Below, one piece after another: positions 1 through 11,115 of a stretch of 64,000 nucleotides of DNA. A program made the translations under genes and the position numbers. The stretch spans positions 19,303,094-19,367,093 of the forward strand of contig CM063255.1 in NCBI GenBank assembly GCA_032158295.1, given 5' to 3'. The stretch's first letter is position 1. Each line of letters begins with the position of its first letter. Source of the DNA: Pycnopodia helianthoides. Lineage: Eukaryota; Echinodermata; Asteroidea; Forcipulatida; Asteriidae. The notes beneath the pieces are model-generated. The model worked only from the letters and a program-made list of their open reading frames with translations, did not search any database and had not been told where the DNA came from.

Positions 1-1239
1 TCTGATATTTTGACTTGTTTTAATGAGAAGACTAAATGTGTTACGTGATTTTGTTAAATATTGAATCTAAGAAAGTAATTTGAGCAAATGCGACTGTAGA
101 CTATTCCTGGAATCCTTGATTGTTTTGATATTATAGATGGTTCCGAGCTAAGAGGTTTTCCGAGTTCTGGTTTTCCGAGTGTTGTATTCAACCAATAATA
201 TTCTGTAACTGTCTTTCCATCCAAACTTTGTGGGATGTACACAGATTTGATGTGGATCACAGTCTTTTTTTAAATTTTACTTATAGAGCAAACATCAGAT
301 AGACCAAGCTTCAATAAAGTACCATTGAGTGCCATGGCTGGGAGCAATTATTCAGTCCCTTCAGTCCATGGATCAAGTACAGGCAAGTTCAGTCTTTCAA
401 ACCCTCCCCCGGGATACAGATTATATTGTTGTAGATGGGAAAGTTAAAGAGAGCTATGGCTATCTAAGAATTTTAAGTAATTTTTACAATCAAAGGTGCA
501 AAGGAGCTGCATGTACACTGCATTGTTAGTCTAGTCAATCTGTGCCAAAAAATGGCTTGATTTAGACAAAATTGCAACAGAATTTTTTTTTCTGCAAGTG
601 TCTCTTGAAACCCTTCCAAACAACATCAAAAAAGTAAAAAAAGGAAGTTGGGGAAATATGCCTAATTTGCATAAATTAATAAATTAAAAACGACGAGAGC
701 TTGGTAATGTATATTTTAGGTCCAATTTCTATTCAGATACTGCAGCGTTGTAGTAGAGTTTGAGTATCGAGTCTCTCGGTTCGAGTCCAAGTCTTGAGTC
801 ACTTTGGTAGAGTTTGAGTCCAAATCACTGTTTTAAGATTAAAAAGGCGAGAGCTTTAAAGTTTCTACAGTATGCCTAACTGATAGGTTTATCTAACTCT
901 GCTGTGAGTTAAAACAACAAGTTTGTTTCCTACATGTAAATGTGGTCTGTAAACCAAGAGGTGAGGGCCTATTGATTTATTTGTTTGAGGGGTCCCTTTC
1001 ACTAGCTAAAACTTGAATTGGTAACTTACAACTGAAAGAATAACTCAAAATAATGAATAGCAAAATAACTAAAACCAGTGGTGACTGAAGTTTATTACTT
1101 TAGATTTTGTGTAATGGATTCCAAAGTGAGCCAAATGGGAAGAGAAACAGAAAAAGTAAATCAATGTACAAGAGATGCAGTGTGTTAAAAAAGGGATTCT
1201 AAAACAGCCAAATAAATTCTTCAGCTTAAGGCAACCAAC
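1..1239. other. Intergenic, no gene recognised
   Basis: AT-rich DNA with only short random open frames. Around 755-830 there is a run of GAGTCCAAGTC-like words, a simple degenerate repeat that also appears in other forms near 61790-61870. Nothing else can be supported. Confidence 0.5.
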
Positions 1240-1950
1240 TGGTTCCTATTGTAACGCAATGCAGTTTTGAGTATTGGGATTCGCCAGCCAGTTTTAGGTT
1301 GCTTGGCAACGCAACCCGGGCTAGTACCTAGCTGTCGTGTAACGCCCTACGTTGCAGTTGTTTGGAGGGTTGCCAGCCTAAAGCAAGATTAGATAAAAGG
1401 ACGGAGCGGGCATCGCTCGCTCTCTCTTCCCGCGTTGCGACGGTCAGATCAACAGTGATTTTACCAGTAGTAATAAGTGAGTGTTGCAGTACGCTGATTA
1501 CGGAGGGAGCCTCATATCATTAGTGTGAGTCAATAATTTTGTCAAGAATTACACAATCATTACGATAATCTGTATTATGTTCATCTCTTTATAATCATTT
1601 AATTAATGAGAGAAAGTGGGTGTTATTAAAGATCAGCCACACTTTTTGAAGTATACATTGTGACGTAGGCGAGGGGAGGAGAGAGAAAGTACAATTAACA
1701 AATCAAAGTCATTCTCAATTACTGTGTCCGTTCCTGTTATTTGGGTGTTTGTACAATATTGTGGGAATTGATTGGTGTGGTGTACTGCGGGCCTGGCAGT
1801 AGACTGCCGCCAAAACGGATCGTCGTCTCCAGCCTTCAAACCAGACCGCTCGCTGACGTTGGCTGGGACCGACCGGGTAGCAGACAGCGACTAAACCGCC
1901 ACACTATTATTACTAATGAGCTTCAGGGTGCAATGAATAGTTAAATATAT
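1240..1950 (+). promoter_or_regulatory. Possible LTR or promoter/leader patch
   Basis: This stretch is visibly more GC-rich than its surroundings. It contains a TATA-like AGATAAAAGG near 1390, followed by a GC-rich transcribed-looking tract and, near 1790-1900, a GC-rich leader-like tract. That order (TATA, initiator region, leader) fits an LTR or a retroelement promoter, but no matching second LTR, primer-binding site or coding region is present here. It could equally be a CpG-rich promoter of an unrecognised gene. Weak call. Confidence 0.25.
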
Positions 1951-3282
1951 TAAATCATAAATAAACAAATACACTGCAACTAATTTTTATAGTTTGGTTC
2001 AGGCTATCATGACTAACAGCAGTAACAAGAGTCACAGGCATGGGATGACTTTCTTCAAGGTTGCACTCAACAGCAACGATTTTTAAATTAATTTTTCCTT
2101 GTTTTCCCCGAATACCACAATGTACACACCAGTTTCTCACTGAAAAACAACGTTCTCACAGAAACCTATTAAAATATGTGTTTTATCCAACAGCAATTTT
2201 AGCACTTGTTAATAGAGGATCAAATTGAATATATTTCTAATAAGCAAGAACAATGTCTTTCTGATCTCATGTACTTTGTCAGCAACTTGTACTTCCCTAG
2301 ACATATTTTTTGTAGTATTACACAGTCTACAAACTAGTTTGTAGAATGAATAGTGTTATTTAAAACTCTTTAGTATCAGTGGACTTATGAATCAAATGGT
2401 TCTAGCAAGGCACATTTATTGCCTCATATACTGATTGTAAAGCTGCTACAACCATTCTCATTGATGAACTATTAATGTTATCATGTTTGCTTTGCCCAAT
2501 GATCTAATTATCAAATTCTATATTTACATTAAATTATGTCTTCTGAAGTTGTTGCTGCATTGAACTCTTCATGCCATGAATGGCACTGCATTTTATATGT
2601 TTGTTGTCTTTACTTGCTTTAGTCATGTTTTTATATTGGCATTAATGTTCTCAACAGCTATAAGTTGGTTCAGAAAATTAGTCCTGCGGGTGGTTCTGGA
2701 AAGTTGTGGAAATCCTAAACCCAAGCTGTTTGATACAAAAACACATTTACCATGTTATTTTGTCGCTTTAAATTTTCATAGCTGCTGTGATTGAAATTAC
2801 TCTTTTTTCGGGATGCTAAGGGACCATGGATAAATTAAGAACGCGGTCTTCCCAAAATTGTCACACAGCTGTCCCAAGATGGATTAAGCGCTCCAGTGAT
2901 TTGTAGGTTCCCTCATTATCTAACTCTATTGTTGGTGCCTTTTGTTGTTCAGATTACGTGGACAAGGCAGCTGGTAAGTAGCCTACAAAGGAGTGAAGGA
3001 TTAGTAGACTTTAATTGTAGTAGGAAAAAAACCTAAGGTTTATCTACCTAGTAAGCCGATTATAACTGCACAATGGCATTTGGCCAACACCATTGTTCCT
3101 TTGTTATACAGTGAGTCTCCCTCAAGACCTGTGGTTGCTGGAGAACACATTTCACTGGGTTGGTTTTCTTTTGTTGGAGTTGTCTTGGGAACGCATGACA
3201 TAATTTATCCATGCTCCCTAATTAATTGCATGTTGCCCAATTGTTTATCTAAGCTTGAATGTTGTTGTGGTCCAGCATAATG
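1951..3282. other. Intergenic, no gene recognised
   Basis: No conserved open frame, RNA gene or clear repeat seen. Short frames (for example 2576-2794) have no recognisable domain and no splice context. Confidence 0.45.
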
Positions 3283-3288
3283 TTTATT
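3283..3288 (-). terminator. Polyadenylation signal of the minus-strand TRIM gene
   Basis: TTTATT on the plus strand reads AATAAA on the minus strand, only 7 bp past the TAA stop codon (3298-3296). This position is unusually close to the stop but fits a short 3' UTR. Confidence 0.6.
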
Positions 3289-3295
3289 GATGTCT

Positions 3296-5106
3296 TTACT
3301 CATACTGATAGATTTGAACTGATTTGTATGCAGCCACAACCAGATCACCAGCCGGTGTGACTTTGAGACCTTTGGGAAAAGTACAATCCTTGATAATACA
3401 TTGAATGTACTTGCCATCAGGACTGTAATGATGGATCTCACATGATGATAATAATAAGAATGGTCCTATCCTTACTTTAACACGCATGTAGATGTTCCCA
3501 TCCTTGTCACAACACACATCATGAGGCCAGCCAGAATGATTGATTTGTACTGAGAATATCACTTTACCATAGTAGTCTAATGATACTAACTTCCTCTCAG
3601 CCAAGTTGGTGTAGATGAGTCGCTGTTTGTAGGTAGTCAAGTAATCACCAATCCCTGGAGCAGGCAGTGTTCTGATTAGAGATCCATCTTGTTTGTATAG
3701 AAAGATCTCTGCATTGATAAGATAACCCACTGCTATCAGATTGTCTTTATCCACTGCAATACATGATAGTTCGCTGCCTGGATTGAAGTGATGGAGGAGC
3801 TGATAATTCCTGTTGAAGATCTTGACTGTGTCATAATCTAGAACAATGAGCTCATCATTCTTGTTCACAGTCACTTTGCTTGGTCTAGTAAGACCTTTGA
3901 TTGATAGTTGTTGTGGGATAACTGTAGATTTAGGATTGCTCTCTGCTGATATTGTAATCAAGCTCAGACTGTTCCTATCTGACACAACGATATCACTATT
4001 GGAGTATGCAGCAACATGCAATGGGGAAATCTCCAATATTTGTTGTTTTATGTTCTTGTATGTATTCATTTCTGATTTTAATGTCCATTTATTTTGTTTC
4101 CAGTATTTAATGGATTGAAATGTTGGCTTTTCAGCCCCAGCAGAAGTTGCTGATTCTACTTGTTGGTCATCTTTCAGCACCAGTCTCCCTAGTGATTTCT
4201 GGCCTTCTTTAAAGTCCATATAAGTCAACCCATCAGGTAATTTTGTTGATTTCATCTCTCTGTATTCTTTGAGGTCTTGTAAGAGTTGTTCTATGTGATG
4301 TACAATCTTAATCCCTTGATGCATGAGTTGATTAACTGCATCCTGCTTGAGTTCTGCTTTGTTGATCTCATTGTTGTTTGTAGCTCGTGTAGTTTCCATT
4401 GTCTTGACTCTGTCTTTATAAATATGTTCTGCCTCTTGCATCAGTTTCTGCTTCTCCCCTCTGATCCTGGCAACCTCCTTGGCAATCTCCTCATCAGCCT
4501 TCTTGGAGATTTTTCCTTTGGTGGCAGCAAACATAGAGTCTAATGTTTTACGGGATGTGTCTATTTCTTGAATAGCAATGTTGAAGGTTTTGATACTCTG
4601 TCTAACCTCGGCTAGAAGTTCTGTGGCATGCTGTTTGAATTTGTCTGAAGCTTCATTAATTTCCATTAGAGAATGGGATTGATGATTTCTTACAATGCAA
4701 GTTGTGCATATACTTTCTTGCATTTGTTACAAAACATGTTAAGATCCTTGCCCCTATGCTTACTACATTTAGAAACATACTCCTGACCAGGTAGTTTTTT
4801 TTCTTGCTGCTGTTTCAGTCGGTTTTCCTGTTTTTCAATAGCATCTAACAGTGAAATGGATTTACAATCTGATGTCAGATCATCAATGCCTCTTGCCCTT
4901 AACAAAGTTTCTTGTCTACACACTGGACATGTAAGTTTTGTAGTACTTGGACTATTCTGTCTGAGTTTTTGAAGGCATTCAAGACAAAATGAATGAAAAC
5001 ACCTCAGTAGTTTGGGTTGCTTGAAGCGTTCCGTGCAAATTGGGCATTCAAGATGATCCTGACTAATTGTTTTTAGCACTGACTGAGCTGTTATGTTTGA
5101 TGCCAT
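3296..5106 (-). CDS. TRIM-type E3 ubiquitin ligase (RING, B-box, coiled coil, beta-propeller), frameshifted
   Basis: The product should be an E3 ubiquitin ligase of the tripartite-motif family: the RING recruits an E2 and the C-terminal propeller selects targets. Seen in the translation: a C3HC4 RING at residues 21-63 (ECPIC, CFHSFCLEC, CPVC), a single B-box2 from about residue 114 (CSKH, CNKC, CTTC, HQSH), a charged coiled coil, then a C-terminal half with repeated VV.D / IAV.. strands typical of NHL-like propellers. The start is ATG at 5106 (MASNITAQ). The upstream ATG at 5142 lies in the intron, because a polypyrimidine tract and CAG acceptor end at 5125. The reading frame breaks inside the B-box at about 4714-4716: one A is missing from an A-run (TTT on plus), between CNKCKK and SICTTC. 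With that base counted the length would be about 603 residues, normal for the family. Either a sequencing/assembly error or a young pseudogene; no other defect is seen, which favours error. It is related to, but clearly diverged from, the two plus-strand TRIM copies, which carry two B-boxes. Confidence 0.85.
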
Positions 5107-5124
5107 TCTGATTGGAAGTACTTG

Positions 5125-5150
5125 CTGAAAAAGAAAAGACAAAAGAGAAA
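5125..5150 (-). other. 3' splice site of a 5'-UTR intron before the TRIM start codon
   Basis: On the minus strand a pyrimidine-rich tract ends in TTTTTCAG, followed 18 nt later by the ATG at 5106. The other two TRIM copies have the same arrangement (acceptor a few bases before MAS...), so a 5'-UTR intron placed directly upstream of a single large coding exon is shared by all three paralogues. The upstream UTR exon was not located. Confidence 0.6.
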
Positions 5151-5766
5151 TTTAAAAAAGAAAATTGACTCAATTAGATCAGATCCTTCTGCATGTACCA
5201 GTAACTTCCCCGTCAATGCTTGTGCATCAACAAAGATTTCTTCCATTTTGTGCTCCTAAAGAAAATAATGCAAACAGCAGTTTTTTATTGGAAAACCATG
5301 AGCTATTTGAATTGACTAGAGCACTAAAACTTGCACGCATTGTGAAGCCTTGTGGACGAATCCATGCACAAAGTTAAGGTTTTTAGATTTATTGAGTTTG
5401 TTTTGATTTGCATTTTATTTCTATATCTTGCCCTGAAAGTATAGGTCCATTGTAAATACATGTTAACAGTGCTAATTGGTCAGTGTTGTAGGTCTCAAGA
5501 CCTGTTGTTGGTCTCTGTTCTCACTCTCGGCCTTGGTACCGTGTGGTCTTGATCTTGGACCCTTCTGGTCTGGAATATTTGGCTGGTGTCGCCTCAAGAC
5601 CAGCCTTTGCTTACCATTATGTAACACCTGAAAATACTTGGTGGGAGGTTGAGAACTTCCCAACCTCCCTCTTCTGCCTGTGCAATATGATCGTTCATCC
5701 GACCAATAACTTGTATCTTGGAACACTTGCTGTGTAGCATGCACATATGTTAGGAATTTTGCAATG
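5151..5766. other. Upstream intron/intergenic DNA with GGTCT-rich repeat
   Basis: Between 5490 and 5610 words such as GGTCTTGATCTTGG and CTCAAGACC recur; related GACCAAGACCAAG words are at 61790-61870. This is a degenerate simple repeat. The short ORFs on both strands here follow from it and are not genes. Confidence 0.4.
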
Positions 5767-6325
5767 GTCCGTATTTTTGACCGTGGAGGGCACTCTCAAA
5801 AACATTTTTATCACTTCCGGGGGAAACTTAAACGATTATCGTCTGCTCAGCTATCTGTGTACAGTTTTAACATCGGCGTTCTGTCACTTCTGTGGGCGAT
5901 AGTTTCTAGTTGCTTCTTGAATCTAAGGTGGATAAATAACGGCTCCTTCAAAGGTCTTAATGTCAGTGATGGGTATGATGTCTGGTAGTAATGTGTTTCA
6001 ATCCTTAACTGTCTGGAGGAAAAATTTGGAGCAGTTTTTGTTTTGCGGAGAACAGTTGTTTCTATCCTAAAGAGGAAAGGATAAGCCATGCTTACTTGCC
6101 AGTTCTGATATTGTAAGATTAGATGCAGGGCTCTTTATTTCTTTGAAGGAGCCATTATTAATCCACCTTAGATTCTAGAAGCAACTAGAAACTATCACGC
6201 ACAGAAGTGACAGAACGCCGATGTTAAAACTGTAAACAGCTAGCAGAGCAGACGGTAATCGCTTACGGAAGTGATACAAATATTTTTTAGAGCGCCCTCA
6301 CGCAGTAAAAAATATGGCGCATTAG
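5767..6325. repeat. Fold-back (long inverted repeat) element
   Basis: The left arm (about 5767-5955) reappears as its reverse complement at about 6130-6325. Both share GAGGGC.CTCT, ATCACTTCCG, AACATCGGCGTTCTGTCACT and TCTAAGGTGGAT blocks in the same order, with a loop of about 175 bp. The arms are visibly diverged (roughly one change per seven bases by eye), so this is an old fold-back or MITE-like element. There is no coding capacity; the two short ORFs in the left arm are fortuitous. No clear target-site duplication. Confidence 0.7.
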
Positions 6326-6459
6326 GCGTGGAAAAAGAACTGGCGAGAAGAAAATATGTTAATAACTAGATCTGATGGGATTCTAACTAACAATCACAGA
6401 GCTGTTCTGTTCTAATCTAAGAAGATCATTTCTGTAGCCAAAAATATCAAATAGATTAT

Positions 6460-6830
6460 TTTAGATTTTAGAGCTTCCTGTTTGGACCAAAAGTAAAGGT
6501 GAAAGTGGGGTCATCCTTTTGAATAAAACAGAAAACATAATATGACATGTGGTTGAGGAGATATAATTTTTTTAAACTTTAGAGCTTCCTGTTTAGACCG
6601 AAAGTGAAGGTGTAAGTGGGGTCATCTTTTTGAATAAAATAAGCTACAAGGCATCACAAAAAGTAGGACTTTTTGATTTGTGGTTGAGGAGATATGATTT
6701 ATTAAAGGAATAAGCTTTGAATTACCGTAATTTGACACCTGATAACGTCACGATGAAAGAAATGTTTTGTTCATACTAACAAATTTTATAAGGTATGAGA
6801 TGTACGTAACTTATCCCCATCTAATGTTTT
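6460..6830. repeat. Dispersed repeat: CTTCCTGTTT/AGTAAAGGTG modules and ACACCTGA..ACGTCA core
   Basis: Two adjacent subcopies (6470-6520 and 6585-6640) share TAGAGCTTCCTGTTT, AAAGT.AAGGTG and GTGGGGTCATC, followed by GACACCTGATAACGTCACGATG at 6733. The same modules recur at 16600-16840, 29650-30420, 36540-36600, 53780-54520, 55640-56020 and 59560-60070. Confidence 0.5.
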
Positions 6831-6989
6831 TTAACGAAAACCCTAAACACACATAGGAATTACATGTATTGGTCATGTAGAAATTGATTGGGCTATACAC
6901 TAAATATATGGATCCTATAGCAGTAAGGAATTCAATAACAAGGTACATATCTCATGGTAATTTACTAGACTCAAGTAAGTCCCAATCTC

Positions 6990-7980
6990 GTATTTTGGAG
7001 GGCACCAAGGCCAGTAGATTGGGCACCAAGGCCAAAAATGCAATTTAAAAAAAGGCACGAAGGCCATCAATAAACACTGTAATGCATTAGTTACCCCAAG
7101 TTTTTTATACACACAATTAAAAATATATAAATAGGAAAATTAAAAATATATAAATTAAAAAATTGGCCAGAGGTTCCCCTATTGGTGGTTAACCCGATAA
7201 AACAATTTGCATGAATAAAATATTGATAAATCACATCTTATTCATAAACAAACTGTAAAACTGTAAAGCCACCAGATGTCAACGCACTTTCCAGGTTAAA
7301 AAGAACACAACATCCACCACTCCTATGACTACAAGTCAAAAAACCAGGTCACAAAAGCACAAAGACGCCGCATGCGAGCGCGGTAGTCTTTTGAGTGAAG
7401 CAAGAGTATTACAAACTAAAACAATTGTATAACAAACTGTAGAGGATTAACTACAGAGACACCACACAGGCGGCTTGTCTTTTGAGTGAAGCAAGAGTAC
7501 CATTTGTATAACAAACTGTAGAGGTTTAACCACAGAGACACCACACAGGCGGCTTGTCTTTTGAGTGAAGCAAGAGCACCATTTGTATAACAAACTGTAG
7601 AGAATTAAGATAAGAGGAACTGGGTCTCAATAGGTGGGGCCAACATTAAATAACGAAAAGGATCTCCAACTGTCGGCTTCGTCTGTGTAGAATGTTTGTT
7701 TTTTCGTAATCATTGACAACTGTGTAAAAAATATTCAGAAAAATCGCGGCAGCTGGTGCTTCTAAACAACTTAGATAATGTATTTAACTTCTACTAAAAA
7801 GGGCACCACGGCCAACAGGGAATAAGGGCACGGCAATTATGGCTTTGAAGAAGATGATTTTTGGAGGGGCACAATGGCCAGTAACAAGGGCACCAACGGC
7901 CATGGCCGTCGTGGCCGCCGGGAAGTTTGAAAATTTGAAGGGGTGTCTGGGTGTCTTTTGGACACCCGGTTTCCAATTTG
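6990..7980. repeat. GGGCACCAAGGCCA clusters flanking a short tandem array
   Basis: Two clusters of GGGCAC.A.GGCCA words (7000-7070 and 7800-7915) lie 750 bp apart. They generate short minus-strand ORFs rich in W-P-W-C-P that are not genes. Between them is the tandem array listed separately. Function unknown; it looks like a degenerate repeat family. Confidence 0.4.
7386..7610. repeat. Three-unit tandem repeat, about 79-91 bp per unit
   Basis: The block GTCTTTTGAGTGAAGCAAGA starts at 7386, 7477 and 7556, each followed by a TTTGTATAACAAACTGTAGAG block. Units 2 and 3 also share ACAGAGACACCACACAGGCG upstream. Non-coding. Confidence 0.65.
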
Positions 7981-8236
7981 GACATCCTGTTTTATCTGTC
8001 ATTTAAATGTATATGTATTGTAATTGTGAGCAGTTAAGACACCAAGTTTTTAAATTTCCAGCAAATTTGACACCATTTTACAAAATCCTGGCTAAAACCA
8101 TGCAAATATCCAGTACTATAAGCCCCCATAGCCACACAAGGGCCCTTGACATGAATTGATTAATCAAAGTACAGGTTATCCTTGGTGTATATGTTGAGTT
8201 TCAAACAAAGTTTGATAACTTTGAAATAGGCCTAAA

Positions 8237-8374
8237 GGAATAAAAGGGTAGTGACGCGGTCTTAACCGGCCGTTTAAAACCGGCAAGGCCGTGGCCGTGT
8301 GATAAAGGACCTCGGCTTCAGCTCGGTCCTTTATCACACGGCCGGTTAAGACCAAGTCACAACTCTTTTATTCC
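8237..8374. repeat. Hairpin element with near-perfect arms
   Basis: GGAATAAAAG... at 8237 and its complement ending at 8374 bracket a symmetrical sequence: GGTCTTAACCGGCCG on the left matches CGGCCGGTTAAGACC on the right, and GGCCGTGTGATAAAGGACC pairs with GGTCCTTTATCACACGGCC around a 13-nt loop (TCGGCTTCAGCTC). The left arm has an extra block of about 20 bp (TTTAAAACCGGC...). It behaves as a MITE-like hairpin; transcription would give a long dsRNA stem. Confidence 0.7.
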
Positions 8375-9766
8375 CATTCATAAATGCCCTTTTTGTTGAA
8401 AAGCGTAATATTGTTGGAAAATCTCAACTTTTCTGTTAACTTGAATTTCCTGTCACGTCCTTGAGCCCTGTTTCGCTCAACAGTTATGCGTACGCGCCCG
8501 TCATAACACTAACATGTTTTTATATTGAATACCTGTATTTGTTGATTGCGTTTTGCATAAATTAGCGCCTGCCTATAACCTTGCGCGCCACAGGTGTGTT
8601 TAAACACTTCTAGCTGTGCATTATCATCCGTTTAAACACGGCCACGTGACATGCTCTCCACCAATCAGAATGGATAAACTCTCCGAGGTATTTTTGAATG
8701 GTCATTTAAGACCAGTAGAATTTGTTTAAGATCAGTAGAGTTGTGGCTGTGTACATTGAAATCTTGTTCTCCACACGTAGAAACAAGTGACAGGTTACAG
8801 AAAAGTTCCGCAAATGAAACTTACCAGTATTTGATGGAAGAAAGTTGCTTGAAACACAGCAACAAATCTTGTAGTTTTAGAGGAAATTCCCGCAATGATC
8901 TATGTTGGCACAACACACTGAGTGGTGTCCCTTCTGTACCTATAGAGTAACACACTCTCCTGGTTGAACTACGGCACAGCACGCCCTGTTTATTACTGTT
9001 AAGTGGAAATTAACTTTTGTAAATTTAGCTACTGTGTTTGTAGCTGTGTGATGATTACTGTATAGGTCTACTGATACTGCAGGAAGCACATCATTACACA
9101 CTGGATGTACATCAACCTCAAATTATGAGTGTCTGACCCTTACGTGTACAGTACTGTGACTCAGTGACATGTCAATTATTACAGGTTGTTGAACATATGC
9201 AAGAAGCTTACTGCGATACTTTTATTCAGATGTCATCCTTGAGTAAACCTATTTGTAACAAAAAGTTTAATCAATTTGTTCATCTTTGCATTCTGATTCT
9301 ATTGCATCTTATTGAAAATAGTTAAATAAGTTCCTATTTAAAATTTGTCCTATGTTCTTTCATTGTTCTTATTATAATTATGCATTTTTAGCGATCATAT
9401 TTATAATTGATGTACTACTGAAGTGCATCAAATTAGAGAAAAGTCTGAAGTTGTTTGTAAATTGTAGCCACATCAAACAAAAAACAATCAAACATGTTTA
9501 CAGGTTTTAAGAACAAGAAAAACAAGATTTACTGTGCAGTTGTTTGATTTAAATGCCTTTGGTTTTTCCCCTAATTTCATCACAGAGTGAAGACATTTTA
9601 TTGTTTTGGTAATACATGTAAAATGGTTCATCTTCATGTAACTCCTGTATTACCCATAATCTATGGCCACGCCCAATCAGACTGAAGCCTGTCAGTGGTT
9701 GAGACAGTTTGACAGTGTTCAAATCCAATATTTGAACCCTTCTTCTTTACTTTAATCCTCTCTCAG
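8375..9766. other. Intergenic, no gene recognised
   Basis: AT-rich sequence. The 69-codon frame at 8741-8950 has no recognisable domain or conserved splice context. No repeat identified apart from the flanking hairpin. Confidence 0.45.
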
Positions 9767-9950
9767 GTGTCCGGCCCTCCTCATGTCCACCAGCGTCTTG
9801 GAAGCCCATAACCATGGTAACCCAAGACTTACAAGATCCTAGTCAATCTCAGACTCCCAGGGCAGATGCTGAAGACTCTACCAGTGAAGTTCTGAAGACA
9901 CTACAGGGAGAGTTGGAGATGTTCAAGAAATAGGAAGCTCACAATGAGAG
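9767..9950 (+). pseudogene. Orphan exon-like segment with in-frame stop
   Basis: A pyrimidine-rich tract ending TCTCTCAG (9759-9766) precedes an open stretch that contains ATG at 9814 (MVTQDLQDPSQ...) and ends at a GTAAGC donor at 9951. The translation is acidic and heptad-like (EVLKTLQGELEMFKK), then hits TAG at 9931 and stays open to the donor (EAHNER). This looks like a coiled-coil-coding exon with one nonsense change, or a UTR exon. No partner exon was found, and it may belong to the region upstream of the TRIM pair. Confidence 0.35.
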
Positions 9951-10354
9951 GTAAGCAATATTTTTGAATCACTGCGATCAGTTATTTCGATTTAACATTG
10001 ATTGGTTATACTAAAAAAAAAACGCAATAGATTAAAAGGTTTTGGACAGAAGTACCAGTTTATCTGATTTACAATTCTTGTAGTATGAAACTGAAACCTC
10101 TTTCTAGGGTAAATTTACTACACAGAAGAATTTTGAAATGTATCATGTTGCTGTGTAGATAGGTCGGAGACTAGTGGAAAGTTCTTAGCTTCCCAAAGCT
10201 TCCCAAAGACATCAGGTATAATGCAGGGAAGTGACCACCTTTGTGCCCCAGTGCCTTCAAACTTCAAACATTCCACAGCTTTTCCACACTGCTTTAGATT
10301 GCGTCAGAGCGCACTGGACCCATGTTCTGGGGTATCTGACCAATAGAGTTTGAC

Positions 10355-10490
10355 ACTTTGTGTCCTCAAGCAAGACTCCTAACCATTATTGCTTCATCCT
10401 TCCTTTGAATTGAATCATCAAACTGTAGGTCCCAGGTGTTGTGTAAGTCTTGTAAAATAACCCTGTTACACTTTGACCTATAAAAAGTTA
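10355..10490 (+). mobile_element. Degenerate SINE copy (same family as 33900-34215, opposite strand)
   Basis: The segment TGTCCTCAAGCAAGACTCCTAACCATTATTGCTTCATCC followed by GTAGGTCCCAGGTGTTGTG and CCCTGTTACACTT matches, in order, the reverse complement of the better copy at 33900-34215 (GCAATAATGG, GGGACCAACGG, ACACAACACACGGGACC). This module is the shared body of a SINE family that I know to be widespread in marine invertebrates. This copy is old and partial. Confidence 0.5.
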
Positions 10491-10619
10491 AACGTACAGG
10501 TTTCTGAATCAAAGAAGCGGGAGGTTTTGTAAACTTTTAATTTATAATTTTTCAAAATGGTCCCAATCTTCAAAAGAAAATTGGAACAAAAGTTGGTTTT
10601 TACCACTGCTCAATCCACA

Positions 10620-11115
10620 ATAAGGACCGAAACATATTGAAGCAAGCAAGACGTATCCTTGCCATTCAGGACAGTGATGGAGGACACACTAAGTATTGAG
10701 GACCATCTTCAGGATATCAGCAGTTACAGTTTATAAGATAAAAGCAGAGAGTACCTTTAAGCAGTGAAGTTAGAAGTTGGAGGAGCTACTGCAATAAATT
10801 TCATGGTTAAGTATTATAACGGAACAAATTTGTGTCTTTTGTCTTGATTTTGTCTTTGTGTGATGCTTGTGCGAGTTCCCTTCTGGAATTGGGGTGAATA
10901 GGGGCTTTTGCAGCTTTTGAAATACGACCTTATAAGCCACTCAAGTGCCCATAAATCCGCCAAACAACATTGCAGCGCAACAAAAGAGGTGTCAAAATGC
11001 GCAGAAGGTACTTGTGAATCGAATTATATAATTAATGTTCTGCATACTATTTGAGGTTCCGATAAATCTGACCATTTGTAAGTGTTTGGATACTTTATTG
11101 GCGCAGTTTAGTTTG
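10620..11115 (+). repeat. Interspersed repeat R1, reference copy
   Basis: This segment recurs at 27060-27240 (inverted, matching its 3' part) and at 27250-27539 plus 28233-28410 (direct, interrupted by an insertion). Shared landmarks are ATCCTTGCCATTCAGGACAG, GGAGGACACACTAAGTATTG, GCAATAAATTTCATGGTTAA and GATACTTTATTGGCGCAGTT. No coding frame. Its value is that it preserves the empty site of the insertion at 27540-28228. Confidence 0.75.

Noticed and set aside
5107..5142. Upstream ATG (MSFLFQQVLPIR) as start of the minus-strand TRIM
   Set aside because: It lies upstream of the AG of a strong acceptor and overlaps the polypyrimidine tract; the other TRIM copies start at MAS right after the same kind of acceptor.
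7784..8002. Short overlapping minus-strand ORFs with WPWCP repeats
   Set aside because: Derived from GGGCACCAAGGCCA simple repeats.
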